Program-made: the position numbers and the translations under genes | In this document: piece by piece, positions 34,994 through 42,814 of the stretch | Layout: every line of letters starts with the position of its first letter | How positions within the stretch are numbered: position 1 is the stretch's first letter | The notes under the pieces: model-generated | Told to the model about the DNA's origin: nothing | What the model saw: the letters and a program-made list of their open reading frames with translations, nothing else | Database searches by the model: none | NCBI GenBank assembly: GCA_000824785.1 | Contig: CCNB01000045.1 | Location: 300,428-351,052 of the forward strand | DNA: 50,625 nt | Direction: 5' to 3' | Source of the DNA: Mesorhizobium plurifarium | GTDB lineage: Bacteria; Pseudomonadota; Alphaproteobacteria; Rhizobiales; Rhizobiaceae

Positions 34994-35431
34994 ATGAAGA
35001 TTCGCGTCGCGCTCGTTTCCGCCCTGCTCGCCGTTTCCGGCTGCACGACGTTGGGCAGAGGGGGTCCGACCTCTCCTGTCACGCCTGTTTCCACGCCGCC
35101 GACCGGCGGCAAGGTCTCGACCAGCATCGTCTCGGCCATGAATGGCGGGCTTATCGGCGGATCGATCGGCTCGGGCCTCAGCGATGCCGAAAAGCGCAAG
35201 GGGCTGGAGGCGGAGTACAAGGCGCTGGAATACAACGCCAGCGGCCAGAAAGTGACGTGGAAGAGCGACAACACCGTGCATTACGGCGAGGTCGTCGCCG
35301 CCCAGCCTTACCGGGTCGGCTCGCAGGATTGCCGCCAGTACACCCACACCGTCTACACCAGCGGCGCGGGCGTCACCGCGCGCGGCACCGCCTGCCGCAA
35401 CGCCGACGGCAGCTGGACGCCGCTGACCTAA
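34994..35431 (+). CDS. Outer-membrane lipoprotein of the RT0821/Lpp0805 (17-kDa antigen-like) family
   Basis: A 145-residue lipoprotein: signal peptide with lipobox AVSGC (Cys17), a Pro/Thr/Gly linker, and a 'NGGLIGGSIGSGLSDAEKRKGLEAEYKALE' glycine-zipper segment followed by a C-terminal beta domain with 'SQDCRQYTHTV' and 'GTACRNADGSW', whose two cysteines probably pair. This combination is characteristic of RT0821/Lpp0805 family surface proteins, relatives of the rickettsial 17-kDa antigen. It would anchor in the outer membrane. The gene has its own upstream region and the ccm operon follows. Confidence 0.87.
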   Translation: MKIRVALVSALLAVSGCTTLGRGGPTSPVTPVSTPPTGGKVSTSIVSAMNGGLIGGSIGSGLSDAEKRKGLEAEYKALEYNASGQKVTWKSDNTVHYGEVVAAQPYRVGSQDCRQYTHTVYTSGAGVTARGTACRNADGSWTPLT

Positions 35432-35457
35432 GGTAGGGGCAACAGCCGGCGCGATTT

Positions 35458-35471
35458 TTGATATCGATCAA
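35458..35471. promoter_or_regulatory. FNR/FixK-type box upstream of the cytochrome c maturation operon
   Basis: TTGAT-ATCG-ATCAA matches the anaerobox consensus TTGAT-N4-ATCAA at all ten conserved positions. It starts 95 bp before the ccmI start codon, a suitable distance for activation by an FnrN or FixK protein under low oxygen. The direct evidence is the motif; binding is inferred. Confidence 0.82.
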
Positions 35472-35552
35472 GGCTGGGCGGCGCCTCTGCCGTCAAAGCG
35501 TCGCACGATGGTCGTGTTGGCAGGGCAGGACTCTGCCGTTATTGGAATAGGC

Positions 35553-36689
35553 ATGCTGTTCTGGGTCATAGCCGCAATCCTCACGCTGGGCGCCAGCCTG
35601 GCGGTGCTGTTGCCGCTCACCGGCGGTATGACGGGCGCGTCGCCGGCCGGCGATCACGATCTCGAAGTCTATCGCGACCAGCTTTCCGAGCTCGACCGCG
35701 ACATGGCGCGCGGCCTGATCCAGCCCGGGGAGGCCGAGGAGGCGCGTGCCGAGATCGGCCGGCGCATCCTGCGTCTGGGCGCGGCTGCGCAGCCGGGCTC
35801 CGCCACGCCCAAGCCATCACACGGCGCCAGATGGGTCGCCAGCGTGGCCGTGCTTATGGTTCCCCTGCTGAGCTGGGGGCTCTACGGCATGCTCGGCTCT
35901 CCCGATCTGCCGTCGCAGCCGCTGGCCGAGCGTCTGGCCAAGAACCCGGCCGATTCCTCGGTCGACGAACTGGTCGCCCGCGCCGAGGCCCATCTCGCCG
36001 CCAATCCGTCGGACGGCAAGGGCTGGGACGTACTGGCGCCGATCTATCTTAGGCTGCAGCGCTTTCCTGACGCCGTGACCGCCTACCGCAACGCCATCCG
36101 CCTCGACGGCGACAGCGCCGTGCGCCAATCTGGCCTCGGCGAGGCGATCGCCAGCGCCGCCGGCGGCATCGTTTCGGCGGACGCCCAAAAAGCCTTCGAG
36201 GCGGCCCTGAAGCTCGATCCGGCCAACGCCAAGGCCAATTTCTACTTGGGCGTCGGCCTCGCTCAGGAAGGCAAGAAGGCCGAGGCCGTTGCCGCCTGGC
36301 AAAAGATGCTCGGCGAGCTCGCGCCGGATTCGCCTTGGCGCAGCGCCGTCCAGCAGGCGCTTGACGAGGCAGGCGGGCCTGCTGTCGCCGATGCCACGTC
36401 GGCCAACGGCCCCGACGCGCAGCAGATGGAAGCCGCGCAGCAGATGTCGCCGCAGGACCGGCAGGCGATGATCGAGACCATGGTCGCGGGGTTGGACGAC
36501 AAATTGAAGCAGAATCCCCGCGACGAGGAAGGATGGATGCGGCTCATCCGTTCCTATGTCGTGCTTGGCAAGGCCGACCAGGCGCGGGGCGCGCTCGGCC
36601 GCGCTGTCGCCGCCTTTGGCGCGGACAGTGAACAGGCCAAGAAATTCACCGCCTTCGCCGCCTCGCTCGGCGTGACGGCGACGGAGTAA
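35553..36689 (+). CDS. ccmI: Cytochrome c maturation protein CcmI (CycH)
   Basis: Apocytochrome-handling component of the c-type cytochrome maturation (system I) machinery; 378 residues. The N-terminal part has two membrane segments ('MLFWVIAAILTLGASLAVLLPL' and about residues 105-125) with a cytoplasmic coiled loop ('EVYRDQLSELDRDMARGLI' then 'ARAEIGRRILRLG') between them, which is the CycH signature. The periplasmic C-terminal part has TPR-like repeats ('KGWDVLAPIYLRLQRFPDAVTAYRNA', 'PANAKANFYLGVGLAQEGKKAEAV') that hold the apocytochrome. It begins a four-gene operon; ccmE starts 4 bp after its stop. The alternative upstream start (35508) lacks family similarity. Confidence 0.93.
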   Translation: MLFWVIAAILTLGASLAVLLPLTGGMTGASPAGDHDLEVYRDQLSELDRDMARGLIQPGEAEEARAEIGRRILRLGAAAQPGSATPKPSHGARWVASVAVLMVPLLSWGLYGMLGSPDLPSQPLAERLAKNPADSSVDELVARAEAHLAANPSDGKGWDVLAPIYLRLQRFPDAVTAYRNAIRLDGDSAVRQSGLGEAIASAAGGIVSADAQKAFEAALKLDPANAKANFYLGVGLAQEGKKAEAVAAWQKMLGELAPDSPWRSAVQQALDEAGGPAVADATSANGPDAQQMEAAQQMSPQDRQAMIETMVAGLDDKLKQNPRDEEGWMRLIRSYVVLGKADQARGALGRAVAAFGADSEQAKKFTAFAASLGVTATE

Positions 36690-36693
36690 GGCA

Positions 36694-37137
36694 ATGACGC
36701 GCAAGCAGAAGCGGTTGTCGGTGATCGTGGCGGGCCTGGCTTTTCTCGGGGCCGCCGCGGGACTCACCTTCTACGCGCTCGGCCAGAAGGCGTCCTATTT
36801 CTACATGCCGGCCGAACTGGCCACGGCAGGCCTCCAGCCTGGACAGCGCATCCGTCTTGGCGGCCTCGTCGAGAGCGGCACCGTGATGCGCGGCAACGGC
36901 GCAACCGTCGCTTTCTCGGTTACCGACACGCAGAAGTCGGTCAAGGTGACCTACACCGGTATCCTGCCCGATCTCTTCCGCGAGGGGCAGGGGGTCATAA
37001 CCGAGGGCGCTTTCGGCCCGGATGGCGTTTTCGTCGCCGACAGCGTTCTGGCCAAGCATGACGAGCGCTATATGCCGAAGGAAGTCGCCGACGGGCTCAA
37101 GGCCAAGGGCGTCTGGGTGGAAAGCAAGAGCCAATAA
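36694..37137 (+). CDS. ccmE: Cytochrome c maturation heme chaperone CcmE (CycJ)
   Basis: Periplasmic membrane-anchored heme chaperone that carries heme covalently to apocytochrome. The 147-residue protein has an N-terminal anchor ('VIVAGLAFLGAAAGLTFYAL') and an OB-fold domain with 'LRLGGLVESGTVMR'-like strands. The heme-binding site is intact: His122 and Tyr126 in 'LAKHDERYMP', the HxxxY motif of bacterial CcmE. The gene overlaps ccmF by one base (TAATG). Confidence 0.95.
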   Translation: MTRKQKRLSVIVAGLAFLGAAAGLTFYALGQKASYFYMPAELATAGLQPGQRIRLGGLVESGTVMRGNGATVAFSVTDTQKSVKVTYTGILPDLFREGQGVITEGAFGPDGVFVADSVLAKHDERYMPKEVADGLKAKGVWVESKSQ

Positions 37138-39122
37138 TGGTTGAGACCGGACATTTCGCCCTCGTGCTCGCCTTTGCGCTGTCGCTGGTGCAGATGCTGG
37201 TGCCGCTGGTCGGCGCCCGCACCGGCAACCAGCGGCTGATGGCGGTCGGCGGTCCAGTGACGGTCACCGGCTTCGCGCTCACCGCCCTGTCTTTCGCGGC
37301 CCTTGCGGGCGCCTATGCCGGTTCGGACTTCTCGGTGGCGAACGTGTGGGAGAATTCCCATTCGCTGCAGCCGATGATCTACAAGATCACCGGCACCTGG
37401 GGAAACCACGAAGGCTCGATGCTGCTGTGGGTGCTGATCCTGACCTTCTTCGGCACGCTTGTCGCCGTCTTCGGCAACAATTTGCCAGCAACGCTCAAGG
37501 CCAATGTACTGGCCGTGCAGGGCATGATCGGCGCCGCCTTCTTCCTGTTCATCCTGGCGACGTCCAACCCTTTCATCCGGCTGAATCCCGCGCCGATCGA
37601 AGGCCGCGACCTCAATCCGATCCTGCAGGATCTCGGCCTCGCGATCCACCCGCCGATGCTCTATCTCGGCTATGTCGGCTTTTCGATCTGCTTTTCCTTC
37701 TCGGTCGCGGCGCTGATCGAGGGTCGCATCGACGCCTCCTGGGCGCGCTGGGTGAGGCCTTGGACGCTTGTCGCGTGGATGTTTTTGACCGGCGGAATCG
37801 CGATGGGTTCCTACTGGGCCTATTACGAGCTCGGCTGGGGCGGCTTCTGGTTCTGGGATCCGGTCGAGAACGCCTCCTTCATGCCCTGGCTCGCGGGCAC
37901 CGCGCTGCTTCATTCGGCCATCGTCATGGAGAAGCGCTCGGCGCTGAAGATCTGGACGCTGCTCTTGGCCATCCTCACCTTCTCGCTGTCGCTGCTCGGC
38001 ACCTTCCTGGTGCGTTCCGGCGTGCTTACCTCCGTGCACGCCTTCGCCACCGATCCGGCGCGCGGCGTCTTCATCCTGTGCATCCTGACTTTGTTCATCG
38101 GCGGCTCGCTGACGCTGTTTGCGCTGCGCGCTTCGCAACTGACGGCGGGCGGTCTATTCCATCCGATCTCGCGCGAGGGCGCGCTGGTGCTGAACAACCT
38201 GTTCCTCACCACCGCCACGGCAACGGTGCTGGTCGGCACGCTCTACCCGCTGGCGCTCGAGGCGCTGACCGGCGGCAAGATCTCTGTCGGCGCCCCCTTC
38301 TTCGACCTGACCTTCGGCCCGCTGATGCTGCCGCTGCTTGCGATCGTGCCGTTCGGCCCGCTGCTCGCCTGGAAGCGCGGCGACGTCATTGCCGCCTCGC
38401 AGCGGCTGATGGCGGCTTTCGCGCTCGCGATCGCCGCGATGCTGGTCACCGGCCTGCTCATCGACGGCGCCTCCGTGTTCGCCGCCCTCGGCGTCGGCCT
38501 CGCCGTCTGGCTGATCGCCGGCGCGCTGACCGACCTTGCCGTCAAATCCGGTTTCGGATCCGTGGCGCCGGCCGCCGTGCTTCGCCGCTTCGCCGGCCTG
38601 CCGCGCTCGGTCTTCGGCACGGCGCTTGCCCATCTCGGTCTTGGGCTGACCTTGCTCGGCATCGTCGGCACACTCTGCTTCGGCACGGAGAAGATCCTCA
38701 CCATGCGTGCCGGCGAAACGGTGGAGCTCTCCGGCCACACGCTGCGCTTCGAGGGGCTCGTCCCACAGAAGGGTCCGAACTTCACCGAGGATCGCGGCCG
38801 CTTCCTTCTTATGAACTCCGACGGCAACGCCGATGGCGCGATCACATCGGCCAAACGTTTCTACCCGGCGCGCCAGATGGTGACGACCGAGTCCGGCATC
38901 AGGACGCTGGGCTTGAGCCAGCTCTATCTGTCGCTCGGCGACGAGAACAATGACGGCTCCGTCGTCGTGCGCCTCTGGTGGAAGCCGCTGGTGACGCTGA
39001 TCTGGGGTGGCGGGCTGGTGATGATGGCGGGCGCCGCCATGTCGCTGCTCGACCGCCGCCTGCGTGTCGGCGCGCCGGCGAGGCGGCGCAAGCCGGCCGG
39101 CGCCTTGGCGACCCCGACATGA
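37137..39122 (+). CDS. ccmF: Cytochrome c heme lyase subunit CcmF (CycK)
   Basis: Polytopic membrane subunit of heme lyase, 661 residues, with about 15 membrane segments. The tryptophan-rich heme-handling motif 'WGGFWFWDPVEN' is at residues 234-245, and the conserved 'TGTWGNHEGSMLLW' region before it. It transfers heme from holo-CcmE to the CXXCH of apocytochromes with CcmH and CcmI. Its stop overlaps the ccmH start by 4 bp (ATGA), so the two are translationally coupled. Confidence 0.95.
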   Translation: MVETGHFALVLAFALSLVQMLVPLVGARTGNQRLMAVGGPVTVTGFALTALSFAALAGAYAGSDFSVANVWENSHSLQPMIYKITGTWGNHEGSMLLWVLILTFFGTLVAVFGNNLPATLKANVLAVQGMIGAAFFLFILATSNPFIRLNPAPIEGRDLNPILQDLGLAIHPPMLYLGYVGFSICFSFSVAALIEGRIDASWARWVRPWTLVAWMFLTGGIAMGSYWAYYELGWGGFWFWDPVENASFMPWLAGTALLHSAIVMEKRSALKIWTLLLAILTFSLSLLGTFLVRSGVLTSVHAFATDPARGVFILCILTLFIGGSLTLFALRASQLTAGGLFHPISREGALVLNNLFLTTATATVLVGTLYPLALEALTGGKISVGAPFFDLTFGPLMLPLLAIVPFGPLLAWKRGDVIAASQRLMAAFALAIAAMLVTGLLIDGASVFAALGVGLAVWLIAGALTDLAVKSGFGSVAPAAVLRRFAGLPRSVFGTALAHLGLGLTLLGIVGTLCFGTEKILTMRAGETVELSGHTLRFEGLVPQKGPNFTEDRGRFLLMNSDGNADGAITSAKRFYPARQMVTTESGIRTLGLSQLYLSLGDENNDGSVVVRLWWKPLVTLIWGGGLVMMAGAAMSLLDRRLRVGAPARRRKPAGALATPT

Positions 39123-39583
39123 GGTTGAGATTTTCGCTCGCATCGCTGGTCCTGCTGCTGGCTCTGGCCTTTGCCGGCGCAGCGCAGGCGGTGAAACCCG
39201 ATGAAGTATTGCAGGACCCGGCGCTGGAGGCGAGGGCGCGTGCGCTGTCGGAAGGCCTGCGCTGCATGGTCTGCCAGAACCAGTCGATCGACGAATCCGA
39301 CGCCGATCTTGCCCGCGACCTGCGCGTCCTCGTGCGCCAGCGGCTGGTGGCCGGCGACACCGACCAGCAGGTGATGGACTATATCGTCTCGCGCTATGGC
39401 GAATTCGTCCTGCTCAAGCCGCGCTTCAGCCTGCGCAACGCGCTCTTGTGGGGCACGCCGGTGCTTCTGCTTCTGGCCGGCGGCCTGTTCATTGTGCTGA
39501 GCAGCCGCTCGCGCCGCCCGGCATCGGACAGCGCTCTCAGCGCCGAGGAGAAGTCGGCGCTCGACAAGATGTTAGGCGATTAG
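39119..39583 (+). CDS. ccmH: Cytochrome c maturation protein CcmH (CycL)
   Basis: Thioredox component of heme ligation, 154 residues, membrane-anchored. A signal peptide ends near 'GAAQA'. The redox motif LRCMVCQN with Cys49 and Cys52 follows; it reduces the apocytochrome cysteines. A C-terminal membrane segment ('LLWGTPVLLLLAGGLFIVL') anchors it. It is the short form without a fused CcmI domain, as expected since ccmI is separate. The 3' end overlaps the end of the convergent toxin gene by 4 bp. Confidence 0.95.
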   Translation: MRLRFSLASLVLLLALAFAGAAQAVKPDEVLQDPALEARARALSEGLRCMVCQNQSIDESDADLARDLRVLVRQRLVAGDTDQQVMDYIVSRYGEFVLLKPRFSLRNALLWGTPVLLLLAGGLFIVLSSRSRRPASDSALSAEEKSALDKMLGD

Positions 39584-39888
39584 TCCGGCCATTCCTCGGC
39601 TGGCCAATCGCGTGACGTATGAATAACGCGCAGAATGACAACGCTCTCACGACCTGCGACTGGCCGCAGTGCGTAGGCCACGACGTAGGGTAGGCGTCCG
39701 ACGGGCTTCTCATAAGTCCCGGCCACGCGACCTGGTCGACCCGTTGCCATGTCGCCAAGATTTTGACCCGTGGCACGAATTCGATCCGCAACGCGTTTGG
39801 CTGCGGCCGGATTATCGCGCGCGATGAAGGCGACCTGCTGTTTGAAGTCGTCGAGAGCTTCTCGTGACCAGCCAACGGCCCGCTTCAC
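39580..39888 (-). CDS. RelE/ParE-family toxin
   Basis: A 102-residue protein with the ParE/RelE fold: 'VGWSREALDDFKQQVAFIARDNPAAAKRVADRIRATGQNLG' for the N-terminal helices, 'GTYEKPVGRLPYVVAYALRPV' for the central strands and a C-terminal 'VVILRVIHTSRDW' that is the family hallmark (HxxRxW). Members inhibit gyrase (ParE) or cleave mRNA on the ribosome (RelE); the branch cannot be told by eye, though 'VIHTSRDW' leans to ParE. It overlaps the antitoxin by 4 bp (ATGA). Its 3' end overlaps the ccmH 3' end on the opposite strand. Confidence 0.9.
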   Translation of the reverse strand: MKRAVGWSREALDDFKQQVAFIARDNPAAAKRVADRIRATGQNLGDMATGRPGRVAGTYEKPVGRLPYVVAYALRPVAGRESVVILRVIHTSRDWPAEEWPD

Positions 39889-40154
39889 GCCTTACCCGCG
39901 CGCTTGACTTCCGCTGCCTCGATTATCGCGTCGAGCTCGAGCATGGCTTCATCGTGGGACACGAGACGGTCTGCCTTAGCGTCCGCCAAGCCACGTTTGA
40001 TACCTTCGATGATCTCGAGTTCCCGATCGACATAGTCCGAAACCGCTTCGGCCGCGAGAAAGGACTTACTGCGTCTTGTATCGGCGGCGATCCGCTCGAG
40101 TTTCTGTTTGGTTTCGGACGAGACTCGGATTGTCATGGTGGTGCTTGCTGTCAT
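39885..40154 (-). CDS. Ribbon-helix-helix antitoxin for the adjacent toxin
   Basis: An 89-residue antitoxin. 'MTIRVSSETKQKLERIAADTRRSKSFLAAEAVSDYVDRELE' is a ribbon-helix-helix DNA-binding domain (CopG/ParD-like), followed by an acidic helical C-terminus that would wrap the toxin. The start at 40154 (MTASTTMTIRV) is the most likely; MTIRVSS at 40136 is possible, and an open extension to 40244 is not family-like. Upstream lies a GTGTACAC palindrome, a plausible autoregulatory operator. Confidence 0.9.
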   Translation of the reverse strand: MTASTTMTIRVSSETKQKLERIAADTRRSKSFLAAEAVSDYVDRELEIIEGIKRGLADAKADRLVSHDEAMLELDAIIEAAEVKRAGKA

Positions 40155-40176
40155 GAAGAAAGCCTTATGATTAGTT

Positions 40177-40184
40177 GTGTACAC
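40177..40184. promoter_or_regulatory. GTGTACAC palindrome, possible toxin-antitoxin operator
   Basis: A perfect 8-bp palindrome 23 bp upstream of the antitoxin start. Ribbon-helix-helix antitoxins bind short palindromic sites in their own promoters, so an operator role is possible; the site is short, and this is tentative. Confidence 0.4.
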
Positions 40185-40376
40185 CATAGCACATATGGCC
40201 ACCATTCCCAAGGAGGGAATGAAGCGAAGTGACGTAGAATCCAAACGACGAGCGGTCAGCCAACATTACAAAACTTTCATGTACCGGAAATGGCGCCGTA
40301 ATGTGCGGCTCTCTAATCCTCTTGCCCGAGGATGCTTCGCCTGAGCGCATCCCTTCGAAAGAGGAAACGAAATCCC

Positions 40377-41927
40377 ATGAATATTGCCCCCAATTCATAT
40401 TCCCGCACCCGAAAGCGCCTGATGGCCGCCGTCGCTTCCCTGGCCGTTGTCGGCACGGTCGGCGCGGGCATGCTCGCAACCGGCACCGCCCCGGTGCTGG
40501 CCGATGCCGTGCGCGTCGAAGCCCCGCAGATGCCGAGTTTCGCTGATGTCGTCGAGCACGTCTCTCCGGCGGTTGTCAGCGTCAAGGTCAAGGCCAAGAT
40601 CCAGCCGACCGCCGATGACGGCTCCGACGATCAGGACGGTTTCGACAACCTGCCCGACAACCCGCAGCTGCGCCGCTTCTTCAAGGAGTTCCGCGGCTTC
40701 GGCGACCAGGGCGGCCAGTTCGGCATGCGTCGCTTTAACCACCGCGACCATGGCAATGGCCAGCCGCGTCCGATCGCACAAGGGTCGGGCTTCTTCATCT
40801 CCGAGGACGGTTATCTCGTCACCAACAACCATGTCGTGTCGGAAGGCTCCGATTTCAGTGTCGTCACCAATGACGGCAAGGAGCTCGACGCCAAGCTGAT
40901 CGGCACCGACCCGCGCACCGACCTTGCCGTGCTCAAGGTCGATGGCGGCGGCAACAAGTTCACCTATGTCGACTTCGCCGACGATTCCAAGGTCCGCATC
41001 GGCGACTGGGTGGTTGCCGTCGGCAATCCGTTCGGCCTTGGCGGCACCGTCACCGCCGGCATCGTCTCGGCCCGCGGCCGTGACATCGGCGCCGGCCCCT
41101 ATGACGACTTCATCCAGATCGACGCTTCGGTCAACCGCGGCAATTCGGGCGGCCCGACTTTCAACCTCAACGGCCAGGTGATCGGCATCAACACCGCCAT
41201 CTTCTCGCCCTCGGGCGGCAGCGTCGGCATCGCCTTCGACATCCCGGCCTCGACCGCCAAGCAGGTCGTCCAGGATCTGATGAAGAGCGGCTCGGTCCAG
41301 CGCGGCTGGCTCGGCGTCGAGATCCAGCCGGTCACCTCCGACATCGCCGAGTCGCTCGGCCTGAAGTCGGACAAGGGCGCGCTGGTGTCGAGCGCCCAGG
41401 ATGGCGGGCCGGGCAAGAAGGCGGGCATCGTCGCCGGCGACGTCATCACCCAGGTCGACGGCAAGGATGTAGCCTCGCCGAAGGAACTCGCCCGCATGAT
41501 CGGCGCGTTCGCGCCGGGCAAATCGGTCGACGTCACCGTCTGGCGCAACGGCAAGGACGAGACGGTCAAGGTCGATCTCGGCACGCTGCCCGCGAGCGAC
41601 AAGCAGGCCTCGAACGACGACAACAACAAGCAGTCGGCGCCGGCCGCTAAGCCCGACACGCTTGCCGATCTCGGCCTGACCGTCACCAAGGCGGAAAAGG
41701 GCAAGGGCCTCGTGGTCACCGACGTCGATCCCGACAGCGACGCGGCCGATCGCGGTATCCAGCCCGGCGACGTCATCACCTCGATCAATTCGAACGAGGT
41801 GAACACGACCGACGACGTCTCCAAGGCGATGACCGATGCCGCCAAGGCCGGCCGAAAGGCCGTGCTGATGCAGATCACCCGCGACGACTCGAACCGTTTC
41901 GTGGCGCTGCCGGTCGGCAAGGGCTGA
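40377..41927 (+). CDS. degP: Periplasmic serine protease/chaperone DegP (HtrA family)
   Basis: Periplasmic quality-control protease and chaperone, 516 residues. A Sec signal peptide covers about residues 1-43. The trypsin-like domain has the triad His152 (NNHVV), Asp182 (RTDLAVL) and Ser257 (GNSGGP). Two PDZ domains follow ('VQRGWLGVEIQP...' and 'ADLGLTVTKAEKGKG...'). GAGGAAA is about ten bases before ATG 40377. The response regulator and sensor kinase follow downstream, so the three probably form an envelope-stress unit, with degP both protease and likely target; this is inferred from order. Confidence 0.95.
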   Translation: MNIAPNSYSRTRKRLMAAVASLAVVGTVGAGMLATGTAPVLADAVRVEAPQMPSFADVVEHVSPAVVSVKVKAKIQPTADDGSDDQDGFDNLPDNPQLRRFFKEFRGFGDQGGQFGMRRFNHRDHGNGQPRPIAQGSGFFISEDGYLVTNNHVVSEGSDFSVVTNDGKELDAKLIGTDPRTDLAVLKVDGGGNKFTYVDFADDSKVRIGDWVVAVGNPFGLGGTVTAGIVSARGRDIGAGPYDDFIQIDASVNRGNSGGPTFNLNGQVIGINTAIFSPSGGSVGIAFDIPASTAKQVVQDLMKSGSVQRGWLGVEIQPVTSDIAESLGLKSDKGALVSSAQDGGPGKKAGIVAGDVITQVDGKDVASPKELARMIGAFAPGKSVDVTVWRNGKDETVKVDLGTLPASDKQASNDDNNKQSAPAAKPDTLADLGLTVTKAEKGKGLVVTDVDPDSDAADRGIQPGDVITSINSNEVNTTDDVSKAMTDAAKAGRKAVLMQITRDDSNRFVALPVGKG

Positions 41928-41943
41928 TCCTTAGGATCTCGAC

Positions 41944-41989
41944 TTTTCCCTGCGGCGGTATCAACACCCCCGAGCCGCCGTCGGGAAAA
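41944..41989. other. Interrupted stem-loop between degP and the response regulator gene
   Basis: TTTTCCC-TG-CGGCGG (41944-41958) pairs with CCGCCG-TC-GGGAAAA (41975-41989). The stem has a 2-base internal mismatch and a 16-base loop, and no T-run follows, so it may attenuate or stabilise the transcript rather than terminate it. Confidence 0.5.
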
Positions 41990-42131
41990 CATGGGGCCGA
42001 GCACGTAAGTCAGTCACCGTGTTTCGCTCCTGGCGGCAGCGGGTTTCCCATCACCCGCTGCCGCTTTAACTTGAAAGCAAGAAGATATGGCTGCCCCTCA
42101 ATCTTCCGGTGAAATCGCGTATAACGGTCCC

Positions 42132-42806
42132 ATGAAGATTCTCGTCATGGAAGACGATCGCGAGGCGGCGGACTACTTGCAGAAAGCCTTTGCCGAAGCG
42201 GGCCACACTGCTCATGTCGCGGGCGACGGCGAGACCGGCTTCGCGCTCGCCGATGCCGGCGACTATGACGTGATGGTGGTCGACCGCCTGATGCCGCGCC
42301 GCGACGGCCTGTCGGTAATCGCCGCCCTTCGCTCGCGCGGCAACACGACGCCCGTTTTGATCCTGTCCGCCTTGGGCGAGGTCGACGACCGCGTCACGGG
42401 CTTGCGCGCCGGCGGTGACGATTATCTCACCAAACCCTACGCCTTTTCCGAATTGCTCGCCCGCGTCGAGGTGCTGAACCGTCGCGCCAGCGCGCGCGAG
42501 TCCGAGACCGTCTACCGGGTCGGCGATCTCGAGCTCGATCGGCTGTCGCATTCGGTCAAGCGTGCCGGCCGTGAGATCACGCTGCAGCCGCGCGAGTTCC
42601 GCCTGCTCGAATATCTGATGCGCCATGCCGGCCAGGTGGTGACGCGCACCATGCTTCTGGAAAATGTCTGGGACTATCATTTCGATCCGCAGACCAACGT
42701 CATCGACGTCCACGTCTCGCGCCTGCGCGGCAAGATCGAAAAGGGCTTCGACAAGCCGATCCTGCACACGATCCGCGGCGCCGGCTACATGCTGAAAGGC
42801 GGGTAG
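42132..42806 (+). CDS. OmpR/PhoB-class response regulator
   Basis: A 224-residue regulator, with Asp51 in 'DVMVVDRLMPRRDG', Lys in 'DDYLTKPY', and a winged helix 'LQPREFRLLEYLMRH' and 'NVIDVHVSRLRGKIE'. Its family is close to CpxR/CusR-like regulators. The start at 42132 (MKILVMEDD) follows the family; an ATG at 42087 in frame with AAGAAG upstream would add 15 residues. It lies 204 bp after degP and 8 bp before the kinase gene, its cognate partner. Confidence 0.9.
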   Translation: MKILVMEDDREAADYLQKAFAEAGHTAHVAGDGETGFALADAGDYDVMVVDRLMPRRDGLSVIAALRSRGNTTPVLILSALGEVDDRVTGLRAGGDDYLTKPYAFSELLARVEVLNRRASARESETVYRVGDLELDRLSHSVKRAGREITLQPREFRLLEYLMRHAGQVVTRTMLLENVWDYHFDPQTNVIDVHVSRLRGKIEKGFDKPILHTIRGAGYMLKGG

Positions 42807-42814
42807 AGCCCACT

